The translations under genes were made by a program, and so were the position numbers. From Echinometra lucunter (taxonomy: Eukaryota; Echinodermata; Echinoidea; Camarodonta; Echinometridae): DNA of 64,000 nucleotides. The notes under the pieces were generated by a model that was not told the DNA's origin, did not search any database, and saw nothing but the letters and a program-made list of their open reading frames with translations. Position 1 is the stretch's first letter, and each line of letters begins with the position of its first letter. The DNA lies in contig CM057171.1 in assembly GCA_029962745.1 (NCBI GenBank), positions 21,902,491 through 21,966,490 on the forward strand, read 5' to 3'. Of this stretch, positions 12,521 through 24,132 are shown one piece after another.

Positions 12521-12749
12521 CTGTGCTAAAGAGGATCAACTCATCTCTCGTATTGACCTGTCCATCTTCCTGCAAAAATCTTTCAGGTTTGAAACTATCG
12601 GATTCTTTCCAAAGCTACTCGCTGCTCAAGACCTTCCAGATGTTAGACACAATGGTGGCACCCTTTGGAATTGTGTAGCCTTGTATTACGACATCAGTTG
12701 CAGCAACATGAGGTATACCGAGAGGTCCAATATCACCCTTCCTTTGGAC
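12521..12749 (-). pseudogene. P450 pseudogene exon 6 with nonsense codon
   Basis: 229 nt, identical in length to exon 6 of both complete genes, acceptor GTAAAG, donor ACAG|GTATGC. Reads QRKGDIGPLGIPH, then SSE-stop-LWKESDSFKPERF. The TAG is at 12617-12615. A TTCTGCATAC decamer is repeated directly beyond the donor. Confidence 0.9.
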
Positions 12750-13075
12750 CTTTACGATAAAACAAGTACGAAGTATAACATAGCGATTCGACAGAATATT
12801 TCAGCTGATTAGGGCGGATCCAGTCAGGATTTGGACCCTCCTGCCCCCTCCGTTTTTTTCTCGTCAGAGCATTAGAAATGGACCACCCCCCCCCCCTTTT
12901 TATGTAAAGACCTGGAGCCGCTTTTCGTGGGGCGTGGTTATGGCGAACCAGTGTCCGTCACATTTGGTGTAACACAATAAAATATGATGGATTGGATCAA
13001 GTCCGTGATGCAGTATAAGGCATGAACATTGTTCTATATCCCATTTTTATCAATAAAGGCTGAAAGAAAACTGAC

Positions 13076-13255
13076 CTCATAAGAACAGCATTGATATAAC
13101 GGAGGTCCTTATGATCGTCCAGCTTCAAATGACGATCTCTGCCGACCACGTGATCAAGCTCATCCTGAACACGTGACTGTATATCAGGGAACGCCATCAT
13201 GTACATGATGCACCACTTCAGGGTATAAGCCGTTGTCGAAGTCCCTCCTGCAAAG
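13076..13255 (-). pseudogene. P450 pseudogene exon 5, 5'-truncated
   Basis: Encodes LKWCIMYMMAFPDIQSRVQD and the following VGRDRHLKLDD. About 54 nt of the 5' part of the exon, ahead of the I-helix, are missing. The last codon before the donor has lost a base. Confidence 0.85.
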
Positions 13256-13427
13256 AGTGAATTAAGAGTAATTTAAGAGTGTATTAAGAGTGAAATTGTG
13301 ATATTCACTCTTTATTTAGTCTTTTAAGGGTAACTTCAGACATAAGTCCTTGAGTGATCCCTGAGGTCACCCCTTAAATAGTCAATATAACACTTCCACT
13401 CTTAATTCACTCTAAATTACTCTTTTC
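13254..13427. repeat. foldback element with AAGAGTGAATT-type subrepeats
   Basis: The left part repeats GAGTGAATTAAGAGTAA and TTAAGAGTG; the right part carries the inverted form (CACTCTTAATTCACTC, TAAATTACTCTT). This makes roughly 30-base inverted ends around about 110 bases. It starts where homology to P450 exon 5 ends. A further small palindrome (GAGTGAATGCGTTCACTC) follows at 13446-13463. No clear TSD. Confidence 0.6.
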
Positions 13428-16400
13428 TAAAATTTATACCGAACAGAGTGAATGCGTTCACTCTCATTTTTTTTTTTTTTTATAGAGAGAGAGTAAAAAG
13501 GAGAACATGCATGTTTGGGGTATAAAAATGATATCAAACACTGTGTAAATTTCACCCAATTAGTGTTAAAAATTTACCCATAAAACATGCATTTTACCTC
13601 ATACAAGTACGGGATAACATTTTGCCCAACAAACAAGCATGTTCACCTTTTTACCCAATATTGGATAGATTTTCACTCGACCTTTCTAAAGAGTACTGCA
13701 TGGGCGACATTGCGATTGTTCCTCAAAGATTTTAACGTATTTACTCTGCGTCTAACATAGAAATAGAATGGCAGGCTCGGTTCAAGAGCAACAACTTTGG
13801 AGGGGCTACTGGGGGCTTGGAGGATTATAATGCATATTATACTATATATAAAACTAGAATATCACCCTTATCGTAGGACAGTAGAACCGTAGAACCGCGC
13901 TTGCAGAATTGGTTTTCCCGGGTTACTGTGTAATGTATAATGTTTCTACTATGCACGTATCATGGACGTGTATTCATGTAGGATACAGTGCTGCTGTGTG
14001 TAGATTGGCCTTGAATTTTGATTCCGTTGACCTCATGTTAGAAGTTCTCATTTGCGAGGTATTGTGCTGAACAATGCTATGAAGCTGAGTAAAACTCTTG
14101 ATTGCATTGTGTACATTGCGCTGAGGGGGGGGGGGGGGTATGTCTCATTGAGGCCTGTACATCAGCCGCGTAAACGAAAAAGCAGAAAAGGAGTTGTTTT
14201 TCAGCACCAGGCGGAAATCCGGGGATCCCCTTTAGGGAATCAAAAACAGGCAAAATCTCGAAAAAGGGTATCAGATTCAGAGGGATGATGATGCAGTCCT
14301 TGACAAAAATCCCCGTTAAGGGTATAAAGATCGGGGATCGCTTTAAAGCTGGTCTCTAGTTTTGGTAATTCTCTGAAAAGTATCTTTCACCATTTCAATT
14401 CATTGCCATATGAGAAGAGAGACTGTATCATAAAACCTTTATCATGCATAGGATATTGTGCGGCTGTATTTACAAACAAAATGTCAAAACTTTAGTTTTC
14501 GGATTTTCCCCCCCCCCCAACATTGTCAACGCAGCATCACACAGTGCCCTCACACACAAATAACCAATGGGAGTTCCATTTTCCCGCACGTAAACTGTGA
14601 ATCGCTATGTGTTTTACACCGAGCTCGTCAGCGTGGAGGTGCCAGAGCCTACCTCTGTGACTGTCATATTGCGTTTCACTCAGCCATTTGCACTAAAATT
14701 TGTCTTTTTCATGCAAGATGGATGATATGAGACTGTACTTGATCAGTTTAATGCCAATATTCCTTTTGCTGCCAAAACTAGAGACCGGCTTTAAGGTTAT
14801 CAAAAATGGGTAAAAACTGGAAAAAGGGTATCAAATTCAGAGGTGATAATGCAATCCTTGTATAAAATTCCTTTTAAAAGTATGAAAATCAGAGATGTTA
14901 GAAACGTTTACCTGTTTAGGGTAATAAAACCACTCCTACTTTAATCCCCGTGAACATTGGTTAAGGGTGTTTTTAAGAAAATGAATTTCGCGGATGATGC
15001 GCCCCCCCCCCCCCTGGCATTAGTGGAATAAATTTGTCGAATCTTCTAAAAGGAATTTGTTCTCTGGTTTCTTCATGCACTCATAATAATAGATATTTCC
15101 AGAAGATAAATGATTATTCATAGTTGGAAGTCATATCTAGAACACACAGAAACGTTTATTATCAAACATATGAAAACGGGACAACATTCTACATTATTCG
15201 GCATGTTCTGTGATCATAAAATTGTATTGATATATATATGTACTCCGGAGCAGTCCCTGTTGAAAGATGTTAGAACATATAGTACTTCGTTGAAGCTTCT
15301 TGAATACCTACAATCCATTATTAAAGTCAAATAGGACGACATTCAAGTATGTTATTCACACTTCTTGTTTTCGTCGTAAATATACTTGACCATTAAAACT
15401 TGCGTTAGAGCATGTGGCATGACAGTCTTTGGCGGGGAAGATTATTTTCAAAGGTAGGATTATTAAAACAAAACACTCTTACACCATTCTAAGAACCCCT
15501 GATTTTGCCTCATTTGTTCTTTCGCTTGTTTCTTTGTTGTTGTTATTATTATTGCTTTTGTTTTATTAGTTTGATAATATGACGAATGAATCATTCGAAG
15601 CATTGACATTTTCATGCCGAATTGCTATGGAACTCAAAATAACAAAGGATGACATCGTGTGTATGTTACTCTATGACTGGAATAAACAAGTATCATTTGA
15701 TTATAAAAACTGAATATTACCTACGTTAAGAAGCTGGTACAGGGGCTGAAGAAGCTATTCCTTAACTTTACTATGTATTGGCTGATGTGTGGCAATTACC
15801 TTTGCAGTTGTTCCTCACAGATATGAATGCGTCCAAAAACACAAACAGAATCGGCTTCCCTGTATTTAGAAAATACCGTGATCCTCAAGTACATGTAATG
15901 TTTCTGCCATAAACGTATCATGTACGTGTATTCACGTTTCATATAATGCTGCTGTTTGCTGAATGTTATAGAATTTTGAATCCGTTGGCCAAATCTATGG
16001 CAAGCCAAAAGGTTGCCATAGATGAATGAAATAGGTTCATTTCATTCATCTGCAATTCAAATAAACACTACAAATTGTAGCTCCCCCTTAAATCAAAATG
16101 GCCTAACCCATCAACCAAAAGGTTTTAAGCAAAATTACTTGGCAGGCTGGGGAGTTACCTCATTTATTGACTAGCTTTTCTGTGCTAATGAGATTGGTCC
16201 ATTGAATCATGCATGAGCGATCAAAATTTAAAGGAAAAACTGTCACTTTTGGCAAGCCAAAAAGGTCCGATTTCTTATGCTGTATTAATAGAAAATGTTA
16301 GCATTTCTAGCGCGATTTTTTAATGTGTGCTCACTCAACCATGGCACGATGACAACCTCTTATGTTCACACAACATGTGATGATACATTTTCGTAAAACA

Positions 16401-18734
16401 AATATCGGGAGTTATGTTTTTCAATAAGAATGGATTTTGCCATTTCAAATTCAGGAGGGTTAATTTTTTTCCAGTTGTGGTCAACCAACCATAATAATAA
16501 GGAAAGAGTCGGAATAGGTGTGAGGGGGTCAAGCGATGTATGATAAACAACAGCAACACATAAATAAGCAACAGAAACCGAATGCAATTCACAGAATCCC
16601 TCAAACGAACCTTGTGACTTTTGATGGTGACAATTTGCCTTAAATGTTTGCTTCCTCATGCATAGCTCAATTGATTAATCCCTTTTTCACAGAGAAGTTA
16701 GTCAATAAGTGTAGGAACTCTCCTGCCAAGTTATTTGCTCAAATTTTTGTCATTAAATGTCACGTGATTTGATAAAGTGGGGTACTTCTTTGTTATGTCT
16801 GTAGTCATCTTTTAGATTAATATATTAATTTCCTTAAAAAGCATTTCTACTTCTAAAAAGGCGTTCGTTTTCAACAATCCATTCATTTTTAAATACATTT
16901 TTGTTGTTTAAAATCATTTTATCACGAGAATTTCAAAATCAAAAAACTTTTTTTCATAATTCATCTGCCATTTAAAGATGGCTTCAGGTTCAGGGAGTAA
17001 AACAAAATAAAAGCTTACGTCAAGAGTATAAAGAAATAACATTGTTGTGATATTTAGCATGTCTAGCTTAATTAGGTAATTTCATGACAGAGAAAACCTC
17101 AAAGGAACGTTCGTATGGATGAATTCAAACCAGGTCCTAGATTAAATAGAAATTTAAAAATATCATGGATGAAGTTAGTCCCATCCAACAAGAAAGATAT
17201 AGACTGACCATTTAATTCTACATCATTCATTATACATATTAACAATGGATCGTCCTGCAAAGGGGCAATAAGAGACTCGCTTTGAACAGCTAGCTGGCTA
17301 GCAACAGCTCAATCAAAAATAACATTTCGTTTGGGGACAATCGTATCCGACGCACATGGAGGACGCCCGTCTTGTTGTCAAGTCGACTCAGTCTCTAACA
17401 TGTCAACATCTACCGCTGATTATCACTAATTTAGCTACCTTTAGTTTTTTTATCCATCAGAGAATGCATATGAACAATTTTTCTACGGGAAATCCTTAAT
17501 CAGTTTGAAAAAAAAAACATCGCCAATAGAATTCTATTTATATGTGGAGGTGAATCGAATGCGACTATAATGTTCCATATCTTTGGTATAATTAACCCAC
17601 GCAAGACTTGATGAACAATTCACAACCAAGATGGAGAATGCTAAACAAAATGCAACTTAATTACTTTTCAGTGTATTATATAATTTCATTCCATTCTGAA
17701 AGCTTCTTTGGGGATTTTGGGTTAACTTTTTTCACACAAGAATTCCCTGTGCGTTTGAGCGTTTAGTGTTTGTGCTGAAATGGTTTAAGAGTTGCAGTCA
17801 TATCCACGACGCCATTTATCCTGAAAAGCTGCCTCGAATTGTACAGGAAATCATGGAAAAGAGAAAATAAAGATGTTTTATGTATGATTTCATATTAAAT
17901 ATGATTAACAATCAACGAATAGTATTCGACAAATTTTATCTGTAGATCAAACTGCTTGAATTAACGTTTTTCTAAAATGGAATATTATATTTCAAAAGCA
18001 AATGCAAATCTTTAAAGTTGAATAGGAAAAAGACTGATATATTTTCCATAGACGAGTATCTTTTAAAAGATAAATCGGTTGTTTATGATGAATGTATATA
18101 TTTTTTAAAGATGATAGACTTTGAAAGAAGATTTTCAGAGACAAACAGATTTTTAAAAGAGATAAGATATATATATATTTCAGAAGATGAATTTATTTTT
18201 AAAGACTAATATATTTTTGACAAAGAGTAACATATTGAAAAGGATTAACATATTGAGAGAGATGCATTTCTTTTCATTGACAAATTTATGTTTAAATTGA
18301 ATAAATCGTTATTCGCAGATGAATTTATTTTCATACAGGACGAATGCTTTATTCGATGAAAAGATGAAATATGAAAATACTTCAATGGCAAATGATTTTT
18401 TTATGACCATTATCATTATCATTGTCAATTCGAAGATAATTCAATTACATGCTAAAATTCTCTCCCCCCCCCCCCCCATATCTGAAAAATTACAGATCAC
18501 CGTCCTTGCACAGAACTGTAGAAATCTGATTAATACAATGCACGATCGCATTGTTAAAAACGTGTTATCATGGTTATTGTTATTGTTGTTATTATTATTA
18601 TCATTATCATCATCATTATTATTATTACTTTTTTTAACATCATCATTCTCATTAGTGCTAATTTTCAATATTTATAATATTTTTATTAATAATATCACCA
18701 TCATTAGTAGGACCGTTCCTGGTACTAAGAACAT

Positions 18735-19190
18735 AATAGATATTGGACCAAATGAGTATTAGACCAAACGGTCATTAGACGAACTGAGAATTGGACCTAA
18801 TGATTATTAGACCAACTGGTCACTAGACGAAATGATCATTAAACTAAGTGTTTGGTGAAGGAAATGATCAGACGAAATGGTAATTGGACGAATTCATGAG
18901 TAGACCATGTGGATATTAGACCAACTTGGATTAGCCGAAATGGGTATTGGACCAAAATGAATATTGGACGAAATGATAATTAGACTAAGTGATATAGACC
19001 ATATGGTTATAAGATCAACTGGTTGTAGACGAAATGGTTATATATCAACAGGTCATTGGATAGAATGATCATTGGACGAAATGATTATTGGACTAAACTA
19101 TCATTGGACGAAATGTTAATGGACGAAGCGATATTAGACCAAAATTTAGACCATGTGGTGATCGGACCAAATGGCAGCAAACCAAACGAA
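18735..19190. repeat. degenerate 15-16-bp tandem repeat array
   Basis: A minisatellite-like array of units close to ATTAGACGAAATGGTC (variants ATTGGACCAAATGA, ATTAGACCAACTGG), about 28 units over 455 bases. All units run in one direction. Units differ by up to several substitutions, so the array is old. Non-coding. Confidence 0.85.
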
Positions 19191-20674
19191 AATTTACTTA
19201 TCTAACTTGGGGCCAGAGACACAGTGACGTAAAGAAGAATATCTGAGACATCATTAGTGTACTACAGAGTTGAATGGTGTTGTCTATTAGTGAAACGAAA
19301 CCAATAAAGAATAACGGGAAACGGCAGCCCCTCAGATATCACTGTCACCCAAGATAATAGCTCAGTCATAGTCTGCAGCCCGTAACTAATTAAAGCTCAG
19401 TGGCTGGTCTAAGAACTGCAAAACAGGCTGCTTTGGCATGCAGCTCCGAATAAAAACTGAACCTGTCACAACAGCTTTGTTTATGCCCAGCAGGGCCTTG
19501 CCGAATATACAGCCACATCCAGACGGACTACTTTCTTATAAAGGAGTTAACATTCGTCTGGATTGAATGTCTTAATATCAGTTTTTGGTTTTGTTTTTTA
19601 ATATTAATAATTTCATACATTGAACATCAGTCAGTCATTCAATCGTCCAAAGTTTTGAATCCGGTTTTGTCCCCGTGAACGGGTGTGGCCGGATTTATCT
19701 CACCCTCTGGGCAATCGCCCTTACCCCCTCCCTCCACTATGCACGATTCAGTGCATCCTCCATCCTCAACCCAGCCCTCCTACTCTCCTCCTCCACTTGC
19801 ATATTCCACGTCTTCTATGGCCTTCCCCTCCTCCTCAAACATCATCTACGAATAATTCAAAGGTAGTTCAGGGACTACTTTGTCCACAGAGTAGGTATGC
19901 AAGACCATGTGTTTAGGTTTCGCGGCCTAAAACCCAAAATGTCGGAGGGTGGTCTACAAAGGTAAACATAAATTAGTGAAGGTCAGTGCTTGATCGTTCT
20001 GATCTGTGACTGGTTGTTTTCTAGAGAATGCCATCGTGATGTGTCCGATTTCGAGTCCCGCCGCGGCACTTAATGTATGTCCGTAGGCAAGATGTGCATT
20101 TTGTTTTTGTTTAATATCACTCTATTGGATCAGATTGATCTTGGATAATAAAGGACAAAAATTATACTATAGCTCAGGACCTATCCAAATTGCTGGAAAT
20201 TACAGGGCATTAAAGCAAAACATAATCTGGTTGATAAATGCGCGTTTTAAATACCGAATATTATGTGGAAACAAAGACACATTTCTTTGACCAGTCTTTG
20301 TAAATCAAATATTGATGCGAGTATAAGTTTAAAGGTACCGCAAATAAGAATGTTTGAGTTAAAACACCTACTCTGATATGAACACTGATGCAGCTTTTTT
20401 CGCAACCAAAGTTATGAATAAAAAAAAATTAAAAAAATTGTAAAGATATATCCTATTTGAAAAATAGAACGATTTATCATTAGTATGACTGCTCTGCAAT
20501 CATTGTTTTGTGTATATTTTGTCCTCTCATGTGTTATGTACATACCATTCCAAACCTGCCTTGAACCAGAATAGGTTCATGGACCTGGTTTTGATTGTTT
20601 TTCTTATACATATACTCTGTTCAACTATACATGTAAACTATTTTTCTTTGAAATAAAGAAATGATTACAACAAC

Positions 20675-20678
<4 letters not shown>

Positions 20679-20716
<38 letters not shown>
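20679..20716. repeat. (GTA)n microsatellite
   Basis: About 12 uninterrupted AGT/GTA triplets, followed by ATT/GTT-rich sequence to about 20800. Confidence 0.95.
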
Positions 20717-20717
<1 letters not shown>

Positions 20718-21651
20718 ATGTGTTTTTTTTTTTCATTATTATCATTATTATTGTTGTTGTTGTTATTATAATTATTATTATTACCACTATCATTGTTATG
20801 ATCAATAGTAGAATTATAACAATATATTTGAGTTACTAATAAAAACTTAAAACAGATTCACAACATTTGCATCACCCATTGCAATTTTCACGTCTACCCA
20901 CTGAGGCCGACATGCCCTCTTACTGCTCAATTCACTGGCAATTCGAGGGAAAAGCCCAGTCAGTACATAAAATCACAGGAATTCTAGCATTGGAGACCAC
21001 CAGGCCCCATACGGGTAGCCAATTAGTCTAAAGGGTGATAACAAATTAACTTTAAAATGCACATAAGTTTTAAATTTTGGATTTAGTAAACAAATTTATA
21101 CTACTTAAGGAAATACAGGGTGAAACATAAAACAAGTAAATCAAGACAATCTTTTAACTTTAAGGTGGAATATGTTACGATACAGCGAAGTGAAAGCTTA
21201 TCCCGTAATTCTGAATAGAGCTCTCCAGGCGGACCTTGTTTTGAACTTTGATTTACTTTGATTTTAAACTTATCTTATATCCATTTGAATGCTTTATATG
21301 TTTGCATTTGATGCATTTTTAATATTACGGAAAATATAAAACCAAACCACACCAAACTGACTTTGATATGCCTATATACATGTTCAGTGATCATCGTCAT
21401 TTTTATTAATAGTCATCATCTGCATCGGCATCTGCAACCAAACTATTGGCTATTTCACTTCCATGTATGTTTTGGAACTTTTTTTTCTTTTTCTTTTTCT
21501 TCCTTTCTTTCTTTTTTTTTTTTTTTTTTGTTTATGGTCCAAATTCCATAGATCCCTGGCTATCAATTGTTTGCACAGAAAGATCCTTGGACCAATTTGT
21601 AATAAATGATAGTTTTATGCAAAACATGATTAAATCATTTGTTGTTGTGTT

Positions 21652-21833
21652 TTATTCCCTTAGTATAGCGCACGTCATGTAGGGAGTAGTATTCCTCGTC
21701 AACCCCAAAACTCCTTTGAAAGAAAGAGGTGCTGAACCATCAGGTTTCTTGAATGTGAACTGATGAAGGAGATTCGTGAAACCTAGGAATGTTTCCATCC
21801 GTGCTAGCTGCTCTCCCAGACACACACGACGTC
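21652..21833 (-). CDS. P450-2 exon 7 (heme loop, C terminus)
   Basis: 182 nt; acceptor CTTTTAG, TAA stop at 21654-21652. Encodes RRVCLGEQLARMETFLGF and NTTPYMTCAILRE. No AATAAA is visible within the next about 80 bases. Confidence 0.93.
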
Positions 21834-24076
21834 CTAAAAGATGATTTAAATGAAAGCACAGAACAGACGAAGAGATTTTTTTCCTTTGGCTTCCGATGGC
21901 ATTCACAGCGTAATATCCCCCCCCCCCCCCCTCCCCCCCCCCCCCCTCCTTTGTAGGGTCTCAAAATAAACCCGGTGCCTGTAATAACTCTCACTTTAAA
22001 ATGTTTTGTTGTTATTTTGTTGTTATTTTTGTTATTTTAGTCGTGTTTAACTACATGGTATACAAAAGGTAATTTTTAGATGGAGTGTTATCTCACCTAG
22101 GAAAGCAAAAAATATAACACCTTCATCAAGATGGCAATGACATTTAACTCTGCGTTGAAATTTCAGATATGTGGCCTCTGAGGCAGTATATGTTATTTGA
22201 GATCATTTTTAGGGACTTATATTACTCAGAATAATCTCTTAAAGTGCAGAACAACAAGAAATGGTGGATATAACTGCTGATTTAACATGTTTATCTATTC
22301 CATTATGTCTGTTTGGGGTTGCCAAATTTTCAACCCCATTTCTTATAATGACAATCCTTCTTCCACAAATGATTTTATTTTTAATGAATTACAATAATTT
22401 GACAATTTATCATTTCTTGGGTGTTTTTTTTATATTTTACGAATATTTGTGTATTTATGATTTATTGTCCAAAAAGTACTCTTTTATTTTATATGTTTTA
22501 CCAAAATGTTAATATGAATGCAGAAGAAAAATAAATCAAATCAAATCAGATATGCCTAGGTATATCATTTGATTCATCTATACATTTCCCATTAATAGAA
22601 TAACAGGGCCCCGTTTCATGAAACTTGTTATCAGTAACAACTGCCACATCTCTATGACAAATTTGCTCTCTGCCAATCAGATGCAAGGATTGAAACAGTA
22701 ATTGCAACTTGTTATTGATAACCAGTTTTATGAAAAGGGGCCCAGGAGACAGCATACCTGTGCTAAAGAAGATTAATTCATCTTTCTTGATGAGCTGTCC
22801 GTCTGTGTTCAGAAATCTATCAGGTTTGAAGGCATCAGAGTCTTTCCAAAGATCCTCGCTGTTCAGCACATTCCAGATATTGGACAATACCACCGCACCA
22901 GTCGGAATGGTATAGCCCTGTACCATGACGTCATTAGCAGCCAAGTGCGGAACACCCAGTGGTACAAGAACAGCCTTCCTTTGTGCCTTAAGAGACAAAA
23001 ATATTGCATGAGGACATTTATTTCCAAGTTTACATGCATTTGCTTTCAAGATACCGAGTGTCTTCTAAAGAAATGACAGTTTTAATTTACAAGTCTCCTA
23101 AAATAAAAAGTGATAAAACATTGTCGGGAAATTATCATATGTATAGATGGCTGTGTGTCTCTTTTGTCATATGACACCAAAACTCAGAGAATGTTTTCAG
23201 CATGAGTGAACACCGGCTATTTTTGTAAAATGTATGAAAACATTAGGTTGCACAGGCAATGGCTGTCCGTTTTAGCTTAGGTGAATAGTTTCCCCTAGCT
23301 AAGAAATGCTGAAGGTCTGTTAAAACATGTCGTGATGGATATGGGTTTTGATGAATGGTATAACTGCTGTAAAGGATTATTTTTTTCTTTCGACCTGATG
23401 GTGTGACTATTTCGGGATATGGATATATATATAAGACTGAAAATACAACCTCCATGAGAACAGCATTGGTATACGGGAGGTCCTTGCGATCGTCCAGCTT
23501 CGGGAGACGTTCTCTGCCGACCACGCGATCAAGCTCATCCTGAACACGTGACTGAATTTCTGGGTACGCCATCATGAAGAGGATGCACCACCTAAGAGTC
23601 GAAGTCGTTGTCTCAAACCCTCCCGTGATCACATCTTCGATGGAAGCCGCCATACTACGCCTGGTGAATGATGAGCTAGAGCCCTGATTTGTAATAAATA
23701 TATATATACTGAAAGAAATGAAAATGGGAGAATAATAATTGCGTAGCTCCCTCAATGTTCCCCAGAGCTGTCATCCATTTTGAATCAAGGGTTGAAAAAA
23801 TGCCTCCGCCTGGAATCGAACCCGGGTCACTGGCTTAGAACGCCAATTTTTTACCACTAGACCACAGAGGCGGGCCAGCAGCTAGGCGTGACCGAATCTA
23901 AATGACCGACAGACAGATTTCCAACCCTTTTTTATCCTTTATTTTGGTGCAGATAGTTAATGAATAATGAGAATCCGCGTGCAATTATTATTCTCCCATT
24001 TTCATTTCTTTCAGTGTTTATTATTTACAAGGGAGTTGCCAAAGTTGTTTGCATTTGTCAAATTTCTTTCAATTTC

Positions 24077-24132
<56 letters not shown>

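Larger units (their letters stand above)
11751..13255 (-). pseudogene. P450 pseudogene: exons 5-7 of a CYP2-like gene
   Basis: Three exon remnants in order and orientation, matching exons 5-7 of the complete neighbours: about 13255-13076, 12749-12521 and 11932-11751. Defects: an in-frame TAG at 12617-12615 in exon 6, where the others read SED/SEELW; one base missing at the end of exon 5 (ATGAG|GT instead of ATGGAG|GT), which destroys the ExxR Glu and shifts frame; the heme-loop Arg changed to Cys (FSTG then RCVCLG, others RRVCLG), a CGT-to-TGT change; and exon 5 cut on its 5' side at about 13255, where an inverted-repeat element begins. No exons 1-4 are found up to 21.6 kb. Splice sites of exons 6 and 7 are intact. 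A dead, truncated tandem duplicate. Confidence 0.9.
13428..21651. other. intergenic region between the pseudogene and P450-2
   Basis: No P450 exons and no convincing gene in 8.2 kb. Contains G/C runs (14126-14138, 14510-14518, 15001-15014), a 16-bp tandem array (18735-19190), ATT/TTA repeats (18572-18690), a perfect GTA repeat (20679-20716) and AT-rich unique sequence. Short segments at 11101-11156 and 19996-20046 share an imperfect motif (TGTGAYTGGTNNTTTTCTAG-like), so an old dispersed repeat may be present. Confidence 0.6.

Noticed and set aside
12811..12925. Short MITE with GGCGGATCCAG ... CTGGAGCCGC ends
   Set aside because: The ends look hAT-like, but the match is short and no 8-bp flanking duplication could be found.
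23802..23871. A functional tRNA-Arg(UCU) gene
   Set aside because: It lies inside a repeat with inverted ends, has degraded copies next to it, and the D-arm is poor. Kept as a tRNA-like unit only.
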